This document shows positions 1-7,713 of a stretch of 64,000 bases of DNA, one piece after another; position 1 is the first letter of the stretch; each line of letters starts with the position of its first letter. The DNA is from VRUE01 sp033856195 (GTDB lineage: Bacteria > Actinomycetota > Thermoleophilia > Solirubrobacterales > 70-9). The notes beneath the pieces are model-generated. The model worked only from the letters and a program-made list of their open reading frames with translations. It was not told the DNA's origin and did no database searches. The DNA is taken from the NCBI GenBank assembly GCA_033856195.1, contig JAWVFL010000016.1, forward strand, positions 1 to 64,000, read 5' to 3'. The translations under genes were made by a program, and so were the position numbers.

Positions 1-383
1 TCCTCGAGCCGGTCGAGCACCTCCTGGGGGACGCCGTAGCGCTCGCGCGCCTCAGCGGCGCTGGTCCGGGTGCGCTCCCCGGCGAGCGCCCGGTCGAGGA
101 TGCGGTCCTCGAGCTCGACCAGGGCGCGGGCGCGGTCCGGGTCCTCGTCGAGCACCGACTTGATCGCCCGCAGCGGCATGAAGCGCTCCTCCTGCAGCTG
201 CTTGATCAGCTTGATCCGGTCGACGAACTCGGGCGGGTAGTAGGCCATGTTGCGGCTGGTCTTGACCGGCTCGGGCAGCAGGCCCTCACGCAGGTAGTGC
301 TTGATCGTCGGCGCCGGCACGCCGGAGGCCTCGGCCAGCTCTCCCATCCGCAGCAGCTCGCCGTTGGCGCCGTTGCCACTCAT
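1..383 (-). CDS. MerR-family transcriptional regulator (3' end lies outside the window)
   Basis: The protein starts at ATG 381-383 and runs off the left edge with no stop seen, giving about 127 residues. Residues about 11-50 form a MerR winged-helix DNA-binding domain (LRMGELAEASGVPAPTIKHY, then a YYPPEF wing), followed by a helix rich in Glu and Arg that would start the dimerisation coil. Its ATG overlaps the TGA of the upstream CoA-transferase gene by four bases (ATGA), so it is probably the last gene of the acyl-CoA operon to its right and may regulate it. The effector is unknown. The family call is solid; the regulatory target is inferred from position. Confidence 0.85.
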   Translation of the reverse strand, partial: MSGNGANGELLRMGELAEASGVPAPTIKHYLREGLLPEPVKTSRNMAYYPPEFVDRIKLIKQLQEERFMPLRAIKSVLDEDPDRARALVELEDRILDRALAGERTRTSAAEARERYGVPQEVLDRLE

Positions 384-1615
384 GCGCGGAAGGTGGTCGC
401 GGCGTCGGAGCTGGGACCGGCGGCTGCGCCGGACTCCAACATTGCGGCGATCTGCTCATCGGAGTAGCCGGCCTCGCGCAGCACCTCCTCGGTGTGCTCG
501 CCGAAGGCGGGCGCGGGCCGGGTCGGATCGGCGGGGGTGCGGCTCATCTTCACCGGCGCGCCGAGCTGGCGCACGGTGCCGAGGCCCGGCTGCTCCATCT
601 CAACCACCATGCGGCGGGCGCGGACCAGCTCGGAGTCGAGCGCCTCGTCGACATCGAGCACCGGCTCGATGCAGCAGTCGTGCTCGTCGTTGAAGGCCTT
701 CCATTCGTCGCGAGTACGCGAGCGGAAGACCTCGGCGACCTGCTCCCAAGCCCCGGAGCCCGGCGCCTCGAACTGGACCTCGACCAAGTCCGAGCGTCCC
801 ACTCCGTTGCAGAAGGCGGCCCAGAACTTCGGCTCGAGGGCTCCGCAGCTGACCCAGCCGTCGCTCACCTCGTAGGGCAGGTAGCAGAGCAGGCCACCCG
901 CGAGCTGCTGCTCGCCGCGGCGCGGCACCTCGCCGTCGCAGAAGTAGCGGCCGGCGACCATCGCCAGCCAGGAGAGGGCGCCGTCGGCCATCGAGACGTC
1001 GACCATCTGGCCCTCGCCGGAGCGCTGGCGCTCGTGCAGCGCCGCCATCACGCCAAAGGCCGCCATCAGGGCGCCGCCGCCGAGGTCGGCGATCTGGCCG
1101 CCCGACTGCACCGGGGGACCGTCCTTGGCGCCGGTCAGGCCGAGCAGGCCGACCAGGCCGAGGTAGTTCATGTCGTGGCCGGCGCGCTGGGCGTAGGGGC
1201 CGTCCTGGCCGTAGCCGGTGATCGCGCAGAAGACGATGGCGGGGTTGGCCTCGCGCATGCGCTCGTAGCCGACGCCGAGGCGGTCGAGCACGCCGGGGCG
1301 GAAGCCGTCGAGGACGACGTCGTGTCGTTCGACCAGGCGCAGCAGCGCCTCCCGCCCCTGCTCGCTCTTCAGGTCGAGCCGGACCGAGCGCTTGCCGCGG
1401 TTGAGCGAGAGGTAGAGCGCCGAGCGCGTGCCCAGCTCCTGCTGCTCGTCGGTGCCGTAGTAGGGCGGCGCCCAGCGGATGTAGTCGCCCATGCCGGTGT
1501 CCTCGACCTTGAGCACCTCGGCGCCGAGGTCGGCGAGCAGAAGCGAGCAGAAGCCCCCGGGCAGGAGCCGGGTCAGGTCGAGGACCCTGACGTCGCTAAG
1601 CGGGAGAGCGCTCAC
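380..1615 (-). CDS. CaiB/BaiF family CoA-transferase (family III)
   Basis: Family III CoA-transferases move CoA between acyl groups. The N-terminus LSDVRVLDLTRLLPGGFCS, followed by LGAEVLKVEDTGMGD and the LNRGKRSVRLDLKS segment, is typical. The segment DMNYLGLVGLLGLTG holds an Asp at the place of the family's catalytic aspartate. I chose GTG at 1613-1615, preceded by GGGAG, which gives 411 residues and a 20-bp overlap with the upstream BKACE gene. A longer reading to 1654 would add non-conserved residues. The neighbours (BKACE, carboxylase, hydratase, dehydrogenases) place it in acyl-CoA catabolism. It could act as an alpha-methylacyl-CoA racemase, since the two activities share this fold; substrate is not predictable. 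Confidence 0.85.
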   Translation of the reverse strand: MSALPLSDVRVLDLTRLLPGGFCSLLLADLGAEVLKVEDTGMGDYIRWAPPYYGTDEQQELGTRSALYLSLNRGKRSVRLDLKSEQGREALLRLVERHDVVLDGFRPGVLDRLGVGYERMREANPAIVFCAITGYGQDGPYAQRAGHDMNYLGLVGLLGLTGAKDGPPVQSGGQIADLGGGALMAAFGVMAALHERQRSGEGQMVDVSMADGALSWLAMVAGRYFCDGEVPRRGEQQLAGGLLCYLPYEVSDGWVSCGALEPKFWAAFCNGVGRSDLVEVQFEAPGSGAWEQVAEVFRSRTRDEWKAFNDEHDCCIEPVLDVDEALDSELVRARRMVVEMEQPGLGTVRQLGAPVKMSRTPADPTRPAPAFGEHTEEVLREAGYSDEQIAAMLESGAAAGPSSDAATTFRA

Positions 1616-2492
1616 GCTTCGGCACTCCCAGCAGCTCACGCGCCTCGGGGGCACTGGCGACCTTGCGGCCGACGTCTTCGGCCATCTGCCGGGCCTTGGC
1701 GATCAGGTCGCCGTTGGAGCGGCACATCTCGCCGTTCGGCAGGTAGAGGTTGTCCTCGACCCCGGCGCGGACGTTGCCGCCCAGCACCAGCGCCGTGCCG
1801 AGCAGTTTCCACTGATCGCGTGAGATGCCGATCGTCTGCCACTGGTTCTCGCCCTCGGCGCCACCGGGAATCTGCTCCGACATGAAGGCGACGTTGCGGG
1901 GCGTCGGCCGGATACCGCCGTTGACTCCCATCACCAACGAGATCTGCAACGGCGTCCGCTCCAGCAGCCCCATGTCGATCAGCGGGTCGAGGTTGGCGAC
2001 GTGACCGGCATCGAAGCACTCGTGCTCGGGCTTGATCCCAAGGTCACGCATCGCCGTGAGGAACTCGATGATCGTGTCGAAGCTGTTCTCGAAGACGGCC
2101 TTGAAGACGAAGTCTTTGCGACGGGAGGAGTACTTGGCGTAGTTCATCGAGCTCATGTTGAGTGCGGCGACGTCGGGCTTCAGCTCCCGCAGGTACTCGA
2201 TCCGCTTCTCGATCGGAATGCCGATCGCGCCGGTCGAGTAGTTGATGATCACGTCGCCGACCTCGGCCAGTATCGCCTCGGTGATCGCGCGGAAGTCCTC
2301 GACCTCATAAGACGGCGTGCCGTCGGGTTTGCGGGCGTGGATGTGGAGCTGTGAAGCACCCTCGTCGACGGCGCGCCGCGCCTCTGCCGCGTACTCCTCA
2401 GGCGTGTACGGGATCGCTGGGCACTGATCGCGGTTGGCGATCGCGCCGCTGATCGAGCAGCTGATGACGACCGGGTTATCGAACGAACTCAT
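1596..2492 (-). CDS. BKACE family beta-keto acid cleavage enzyme (DUF849)
   Basis: This 298-residue TIM-barrel protein matches the BKACE family, whose founder is the 3-keto-5-aminohexanoate cleavage enzyme of lysine fermentation. These enzymes condense a beta-keto acid with acetyl-CoA to give acetoacetate and a new CoA ester. The metal-binding HIHAR segment (about residue 50), EHECFDAGHV and the C-terminal GGNVRAGVEDNLYL strand are visible. It ends inside the start of the CoA-transferase gene, so the two are probably translated together. Upstream lies a 49-nt hairpin that separates it from the carboxylase gene. The natural keto acid cannot be read from the sequence. Confidence 0.88.
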   Translation of the reverse strand: MSSFDNPVVISCSISGAIANRDQCPAIPYTPEEYAAEARRAVDEGASQLHIHARKPDGTPSYEVEDFRAITEAILAEVGDVIINYSTGAIGIPIEKRIEYLRELKPDVAALNMSSMNYAKYSSRRKDFVFKAVFENSFDTIIEFLTAMRDLGIKPEHECFDAGHVANLDPLIDMGLLERTPLQISLVMGVNGGIRPTPRNVAFMSEQIPGGAEGENQWQTIGISRDQWKLLGTALVLGGNVRAGVEDNLYLPNGEMCRSNGDLIAKARQMAEDVGRKVASAPEARELLGVPKRERSPA

Positions 2493-2500
2493 CGCCCCTT

Positions 2501-2549
2501 CTTCCGGTGCGCTTTATGTACCTCCACAGTGCAAAAGGCGCACCGGAAG
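2501..2549. repeat. Hairpin with 12-bp perfect arms between carboxylase and BKACE genes
   Basis: CTTCCGGTGCGC at 2501-2512 is the exact reverse complement of 2538-2549, with a 25-nt spacer. On the minus strand it lies just after the stop of the carboxylase gene (2551) and 9 bases before the ATG of the BKACE gene. It has no clear T-run, so it may be an attenuator, an RNA-processing site or an mRNA-stability stem rather than a full terminator. The arms are seen directly; the role is inferred. Confidence 0.5.
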
Positions 2550-2550
2550 C

Positions 2551-4146
2551 TCATACCGGCATCACCCCGTGGCGCTTCTTTGGCTTCTCGACATGCTTGT
2601 TGCGCGCCATCTTCAGCGCGTTTGCGATCGTCGGGCGCGTCTCGCGCGGGTCGATCACGTCGTCGATCACGGCGTTGCCGGCGGCGATGTAGGGGTCGAT
2701 CTGCTCACGCACGGCGTTGAGCATCGACTCACGGGTGGCGTCAGGATCGTCGGAGGCCTCGATCATCGAGCGGCCGATGATGTTGACCGCGCCCTCGGCG
2801 CCCATCACCGAGATCTCCGCCCCCGGCCAGGCGACGATCAGGTCGGGCTCGTACGCCTTGCCGCACATCACGTAGTAACCCGCGCCGTAGGCCTTGCGCA
2901 CGATCACGGTCACCTTCGGCACCGTGGCGCGGCTGACCGCGTAGAGCATCTTCGCCCCATGGCGGATGATTCCAGCGTGCTCGACCTTGGCGCCGACCAT
3001 GAAGCCGGGCACGTCCTGCAGGAAGACCAACGGGATGTTGAAGGCATCGCAGAGGTTGATGAAGCGCGCCGCCTTGTCGGCCGAGTCGTTGTCGAGGATG
3101 CCGGCCAGCTGCTTGGGCTGGTTGGCGACGATCCCGGCGGGCTGGCCGCCGAAGCGGGCGAAGCAGGTGATCAGCGTCCTGGCGAACTTCGGCTTGATGT
3201 CGAAGAACTCGCCATCGTCGACGATCTCGCGAATCACGTCGTACATGTCGTAGGGCTGCCGTGAGGAGTCCGGGACGATCTCCATCAGCTTCTCCGACTG
3301 GCGATCGATCGGGTCGACGACCTCGCGCAGTGGTGGCTTCTCTTCCCAGTTGGCTGGGAAGTAGGAGAGGTACTGCTTGACCCGTTCGATGCACTCCTCG
3401 TCGTCCTTGACCTCGAGGTCCCCCACTCCGGACTTGCGGCAGTGGACCTTGGCGCCGCCGAGCTCCTCCATCGTGATGTCCTCGCCGGTGACGGCCTTGG
3501 TCAGGTGCGGGCCGGCCAGCGCCATCGCGCCCTGGCCGGAGACCATCGGAACGAAGTCGGCGAGCGCCGGGATGTAGGCGGTGCCGGCGGCACAGGGGCC
3601 CATCATCGCCGCCACCATCGGGATCACGCCCGACATCTCGACCTCCTCGCGGAAGAGGTGGCCGGAGCCGGCGAAGAGCGAGCCCGCGGCCTCCTGGATA
3701 CGGGCGCCGGCAGAGTCGAGCAGCCAGATGAAGGGCATCCGCTTGGAGAGGGCCATCTCGCGCAGGCGGGTCACCTTCAACTCGCCGGTCATCCCCATCG
3801 AGCCGGCCATCACGGTGAAGTCGTAGGCGGCGATGCAGCAGGGGCGGCCGTCGACATCGCCCCAGCCGGTGATCACGCCATCGGCGGGAGCCTCCTTGCC
3901 GTCCATCGCCCGCTGGGCGAAGTGGGGCCGGCCGTGGATGCCCATCTCGACGAACGTGCCCTCGTCGACCAGCAGGGCGATCCGCTCGCGGGCGGTCAGC
4001 TTGCCGCGCTCGTGCTGTTTGGCGATCTTCTCCTCGCCGCCGCCGAGCCTGGCCTTCTCGCGCCGCTCGTGCAGCTGCTCGGTGAGATCGCTGAGCGGGG
4101 CGGTGCCCGGCAACAGGTGCTTGCTCTCTTGCTCGGTGTCCGCCAC
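2551..4146 (-). CDS. Acyl-CoA carboxylase carboxyltransferase (beta) subunit, PccB-like
   Basis: The beta subunit transfers carboxyl from carboxybiotin to an acyl-CoA. At 531 residues it has the usual family length. Visible family segments are the N-terminal HERGKLTARERIALLVDEG, the acyl-CoA oxyanion region DFTVMAGSMG, and the C-terminal GAGYYVMCGKAYEPD and EISVMGAEGAVNI segments. I chose GTG at 4144-4146, which shares one base with the TAG of the upstream hydratase gene and follows a GGAAAGG ribosome site; a longer start at 4161 is less likely. No biotin carboxylase alpha subunit is nearby, so its partner must lie elsewhere. Substrate could be propionyl-CoA, methylcrotonyl-CoA or a longer acyl-CoA. 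Confidence 0.92.
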   Translation of the reverse strand: MADTEQESKHLLPGTAPLSDLTEQLHERREKARLGGGEEKIAKQHERGKLTARERIALLVDEGTFVEMGIHGRPHFAQRAMDGKEAPADGVITGWGDVDGRPCCIAAYDFTVMAGSMGMTGELKVTRLREMALSKRMPFIWLLDSAGARIQEAAGSLFAGSGHLFREEVEMSGVIPMVAAMMGPCAAGTAYIPALADFVPMVSGQGAMALAGPHLTKAVTGEDITMEELGGAKVHCRKSGVGDLEVKDDEECIERVKQYLSYFPANWEEKPPLREVVDPIDRQSEKLMEIVPDSSRQPYDMYDVIREIVDDGEFFDIKPKFARTLITCFARFGGQPAGIVANQPKQLAGILDNDSADKAARFINLCDAFNIPLVFLQDVPGFMVGAKVEHAGIIRHGAKMLYAVSRATVPKVTVIVRKAYGAGYYVMCGKAYEPDLIVAWPGAEISVMGAEGAVNIIGRSMIEASDDPDATRESMLNAVREQIDPYIAAGNAVIDDVIDPRETRPTIANALKMARNKHVEKPKKRHGVMPV

Positions 4147-4928
4147 TAGCGCCCTTTCCACTGCGGATCGCGTTTCTCGAAGAATGCGGTGACGCCCTCG
4201 ACGATGTCCTCGGTCGAGAAGGTGAGCGAGAGCTGCGAGCGCAGGTAGTCGAGCGCGTCGTCGAGCGCCATGTCCTGCTGGCGGTACATCGCGTCGTGGC
4301 CGAGCCGCATCAGGACGGGGCTCTTAGAGGCCAGCTTGGTCGCCCAGTCGGCGACCGCGGCATCGAACTCCCCCGCCGGCACGACCTTGTTGGCGAGGCC
4401 GTACTCGACCGCTTCCTCTACACTGAGCCGCTCGCCCAGCAGCATCATCTCGTTGACCTTCTTGCGCGGGACGTTGCGGTAGATGATCGCCATGATCATG
4501 TAGGGGAAGGCGCCGACGTTGATCTCCGGCGTGCCGAAGGTGGCGCCCTCTTTGGCGATCAGCAAATCGCAGGAGAGGGCGAGGCCCATCCCCCCGGCGA
4601 GCACGTGGCCGTTGGCGGCGCAGAGGCTCGGCTTGCCGAGGCGCGGCATCAGCCGGAAAAATTCAAGGAAAAGATCACTTGCAAAATGTTTGGCTACGAG
4701 CGGAGCGTCGGCAGCGAACCCGCCCAGATCTGCTCCCGCGCAGAAGACCTTGTCCCCCGCCCCGGTCAGCACCACCGCCCGCACGTCCTCGGAATCGCGC
4801 GCGGTCTTCATCGCGTCGACCAGCTCGGTCAGCATCTGGCCGGAGAGCATGTTGCGCTTCTCCGGGTTGTTCAGCGTCACCGTGGCGACGCCCTCGGCGA
4901 CTTCGTACTTGACGACCTCGTAGTCCAT
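4146..4928 (-). CDS. Enoyl-CoA hydratase/isomerase family protein
   Basis: The 260-residue crotonase-fold protein probably hydrates an enoyl-CoA in the same pathway as its neighbours. The first oxyanion segment is VFCAGADLGGF and the second is GHVLAGGMGLALSCDLLIA. The catalytic acidic positions of bacterial crotonases fall near GTPEINVGAFP, where a Glu is present. The C-terminus FFEKRDPQWKGR is typical. It heads the minus-strand operon and is transcribed divergently from the acyl-CoA dehydrogenase at 5039. The order hydratase, carboxylase beta, BKACE suggests branched or beta-functionalised acyl-CoA breakdown, but a methylglutaconyl-CoA hydratase role is only a guess. Confidence 0.9.
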   Translation of the reverse strand: MDYEVVKYEVAEGVATVTLNNPEKRNMLSGQMLTELVDAMKTARDSEDVRAVVLTGAGDKVFCAGADLGGFAADAPLVAKHFASDLFLEFFRLMPRLGKPSLCAANGHVLAGGMGLALSCDLLIAKEGATFGTPEINVGAFPYMIMAIIYRNVPRKKVNEMMLLGERLSVEEAVEYGLANKVVPAGEFDAAVADWATKLASKSPVLMRLGHDAMYRQQDMALDDALDYLRSQLSLTFSTEDIVEGVTAFFEKRDPQWKGR

Positions 4929-5038
4929 CGGCGGGGGACCATAGCCGAACTGCGCTGAAAGTAGGAAGTGCTACTGTCCACGGCGGATTTCCGGCGGCCG
5001 CGCCGCCCATCACGAACCCGCGAACGAGGAGAGAGACA

Positions 5039-6256
5039 GTGGCGACCGCGACGACCAACGGCTCCAAAGTCATCAAGCCCGACCATGAGGCCGGGCGCAA
5101 GCACTTCATCTTCAGCCAGGAGCACGAAGACCTGCGCGAGTCGATGCAGTCCTGGGTGAAGAAGGAGCTGTGGCCGCACCGCAACGAGTGGGAGGACACC
5201 TACTGGGACTCCGCCGCAATGAAGCGCGCGGGAGAGCTCGGCTTCCTCGGCCTCTGCTTCCCGGAGGAGTACGGCGGACAGGGCGGTGACTACTTTTACT
5301 CGCTGGTACGCGCCGAGTGCATGAGCTACTCCGGCTCCGGCGGCACCAACATGGGCTTCGCCGTGCAGAGCGACATGGTGCTGCCGCCGATCCACCTGCT
5401 CGGTACTGAGGAGCAGAAGCGCCGCTACCTCGAGCCCGGCCTCAAGGGCGAGAAGATCGGCTGCATAGCGATCACCGAGCCTGGCGCCGGCTCCGACGTC
5501 GCCGGCATCCGCACCAGCGCGATCCTCGACGGCGACGAATACGTGATCAACGGCTCCAAGACCTTCATCACCAACGGCCCGCGCGCCGACTTCATCGTCC
5601 TCGTCACCAAGACGGACCCGAGCGCTCGCCACGATGGCATCACGCTCTTCGTGCTCGATCTGCGCGATGAGGAGGGCAACCACGTGCCGGGCTTCACCGT
5701 CTCCGCCGAGCTGGAGAAGATGGGGATGCACGCCTCCGACACCGGCGAGCTCTCCTTCGAAGACGTACGCGTGCCGGCCGACGCCGTGCTTGGCGAAGTC
5801 GGCAAGGGCTTCTACCACATCGCCTGGGAGCTCCAGGGCGAGCGGCTGGTCGCCGCCGCCGGCTGCCACGCGGGTGCGGAGCGGATGATCGAGAAGGCGA
5901 TCGAGTACGCCAAGGAGCGAGAAGCTTTCGGTCGACCGATCGGCAAATTTCAGGCCCTGCGCCACAAGATCGCCGAGATGGCGACCAAGACCGAGGCAGC
6001 CAAGCAGTTCACCTACGCGACCGCCTGGCGCTTCGCCAACGGCGAGTACCCGGTGCGCGAGATCACGATGGCGAAGCTCTATGCCTCCCGCATCGCCTGC
6101 GAGGTGGCCGACGACGCCGTCCAGATCCTCGGCGGCTACGGCTACATGAAGGAGTACGAGATCGAGCGCGCTTTTCGCGACGTGCGCCTCAACCGGATCG
6201 GTGCCGGCACCGACGAGGTGATGCTCGACGTGATCGGGCGGAGCTACGGCCTCTAG
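5039..6256 (+). CDS. Acyl-CoA dehydrogenase family protein
   Basis: A 405-residue FAD flavoenzyme that would form an enoyl-CoA by alpha,beta-dehydrogenation. GTG 5039-5041 follows an ACGAGGAGAG ribosome site. Domain order is typical: N-terminal helices (SQEHEDLRESMQSWVKKEL), the mid-domain FAD signature AITEPGAGSDVAGI and GSKTFITNGPRADF, and the C-terminal helices EREAFGRPIGKFQALRHKIA and QILGGYGYMKEYEIER. The position of the catalytic Glu of medium-chain enzymes (xEGT) reads GAGT, so the base would have to be at the alternative helix position used in isovaleryl and long-chain enzymes (inference). It is paralogous to the gene at 6535. Confidence 0.92.
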   Translation: MATATTNGSKVIKPDHEAGRKHFIFSQEHEDLRESMQSWVKKELWPHRNEWEDTYWDSAAMKRAGELGFLGLCFPEEYGGQGGDYFYSLVRAECMSYSGSGGTNMGFAVQSDMVLPPIHLLGTEEQKRRYLEPGLKGEKIGCIAITEPGAGSDVAGIRTSAILDGDEYVINGSKTFITNGPRADFIVLVTKTDPSARHDGITLFVLDLRDEEGNHVPGFTVSAELEKMGMHASDTGELSFEDVRVPADAVLGEVGKGFYHIAWELQGERLVAAAGCHAGAERMIEKAIEYAKEREAFGRPIGKFQALRHKIAEMATKTEAAKQFTYATAWRFANGEYPVREITMAKLYASRIACEVADDAVQILGGYGYMKEYEIERAFRDVRLNRIGAGTDEVMLDVIGRSYGL

Positions 6257-6279
6257 GCCAGAAGACAGACGGGTGACGC

Positions 6280-6468
6280 TCAGCCGTTGGTAATGATCAC
6301 CGTAGCGATCATGCCGAAGATGCCGAGCATCGTCGGACCCCACAGCATGAACATGAGCTGCCGGATGTCACGCACCTCCGCACGAAGTTCACGGAGGTCT
6401 CCGTCGACTCGATCGAGCCGCTGGTCGAGACCGTCGAATCTGTCGCTCAGTCGCTCGTCAGTCCACAT
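6280..6468 (-). CDS. Small coiled-coil membrane protein
   Basis: This 62-residue protein starts at ATG 6466-6468, preceded by GGAG on the minus strand. Its N-terminal half is a heptad-like amphipathic helix (DRFDGLDQRLDRVDGDLREL) and its C-terminal third is a single hydrophobic segment (LWGPTMLGIFGMIATVIITN). Many short bacterial proteins share this layout, often of unknown function. It lies between, and antisense to, the two acyl-CoA dehydrogenase genes and fills the gap between them. No function is assigned. Confidence 0.7.
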   Translation of the reverse strand: MWTDERLSDRFDGLDQRLDRVDGDLRELRAEVRDIRQLMFMLWGPTMLGIFGMIATVIITNG

Positions 6469-6534
6469 CGTTCGCTCCACGCCGGCGACGCTACCAGGCA
6501 GCAGCGCAGACAATACACCTCAACTGTAACGAAA

Positions 6535-7713
6535 ATGCCAATCATCAGAGACAGCGGCCAGCGCGCCACCCTCCCGCCCTTTGGTGAGGAGCACGAGGAG
6601 CTGCGCGAGACGGTCCGCCGCTTCGTCACCAAGGAGATCGCGCCCAACGTCGACGAGTGGGAGGCAGCCCGGGAATTCCCCCGTGAGCTATACGGGCGCT
6701 GCGCCGAGCTCGGCTTCCTCGGCCTCAAGTTCCCCGAGGAGCTCGGCGGCCAGGGCGGCACCCACCTGCACGACGCGATCTGGGTCGAGGAGCTGGCCCG
6801 CAGTGGTGGCTCCGGTGGCGTTGCCGCCGGCCTCAACGCCCACACCTCGATCGCGATGCCGCCGATTTTCAACTTCGGCACCGAGGAGCAGAAGCAGCGT
6901 TGGCTCGTACCGGGTATCGCCGGCGAAAAGATCGGCGCGCTGGGGATCACCGAGCCCGGCGCCGGCTCCGACGTCGCCGGCATCTCCACCTTCGCCGAGA
7001 AGGTCGACGGCGGCTACGTCGTCAACGGCTCGAAGACCTTCATCACCAACGGCGTCCGCGCCGACTTCCTCGTCTGCGCCGTGAAGACAACGAAAGAGGG
7101 CGGCCACGGAGGCATCTCCTTCCTCGTCCTCGAGCGCGAGATGCCCGGCTACGAGGTCGCCCAGAAGCTGGAGAAGATGGGCTGGCACTCCTCCGACACG
7201 GGAGAGCTCTCGTTCACCGACGTCGAGGTGCCGGAGGAGAACCTGCTCGGCGGTGAGAACGAGGGCTTCAAGCTGATCATGGCCAACTTCGCCTGGGAGC
7301 GCCTGCTGATGGCGATCGGCGCCGTCGGCGCGATGCAGCGCCTGATCGAGACGACCGTCAGCTACGCCCTCGACCGCGAAGCCTTCGGTCGCCCGATCGG
7401 CAAGTTCCAGGCGATCCGCCACCACGTCGCCGAGATGGCGACCAAGGCTGAGGCCTCCCGCGCCCTCACCTACAACGCCCTGCGCCTCTTCCACGAGGGC
7501 CAGGACTGCATCCAAGACGTGACCATGGCCAAGCTGGTCACCCAGCGCGCCGTCCTCGAGATCGCCGACCAATCCCTCCAGATCCACGGCGGCTACGGCT
7601 ACATGCGCGAGTACGGCATAGAGCGAGCCGTCCGCGACGCCCGCCTCGGCCCGATCGGCGGCGGCACCGACGAGGTGATGAAGGAAATCCTCGGCAAGCT
7701 GATGGGGTTGTAG
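6535..7713 (+). CDS. Acyl-CoA dehydrogenase family protein; 3' end used as attachment site
   Basis: The 392-residue paralogue of the gene at 5039 has the same signatures: ITEPGAGSDVAGIST, GSKTFITNGVRADF, REAFGRPIGKFQAIRHHVAE and IHGGYGYMREYGIER. It starts at ATG 6535 and ends EVMKEILGKLMGL. The last 42 bases (7672-7713) recur at 13052-13093, where the same peptide is encoded. An integrative element has therefore inserted at the 3' end and the reading frame was restored without changing the protein. The element's integrase frame runs antisense into this gene for 115 bases. The catalytic xEGT position reads GGGT. Confidence 0.93.
   Translation: MPIIRDSGQRATLPPFGEEHEELRETVRRFVTKEIAPNVDEWEAAREFPRELYGRCAELGFLGLKFPEELGGQGGTHLHDAIWVEELARSGGSGGVAAGLNAHTSIAMPPIFNFGTEEQKQRWLVPGIAGEKIGALGITEPGAGSDVAGISTFAEKVDGGYVVNGSKTFITNGVRADFLVCAVKTTKEGGHGGISFLVLEREMPGYEVAQKLEKMGWHSSDTGELSFTDVEVPEENLLGGENEGFKLIMANFAWERLLMAIGAVGAMQRLIETTVSYALDREAFGRPIGKFQAIRHHVAEMATKAEASRALTYNALRLFHEGQDCIQDVTMAKLVTQRAVLEIADQSLQIHGGYGYMREYGIERAVRDARLGPIGGGTDEVMKEILGKLMGL

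Noticed and set aside
4877..6343. Long minus-strand open frame of 488 codons opposite the first acyl-CoA dehydrogenase
   Set aside because: It is rich in His, Val, Leu, Ala and Arg without domain signatures, the usual shadow of a GC-rich gene; the plus-strand gene has clear family motifs.
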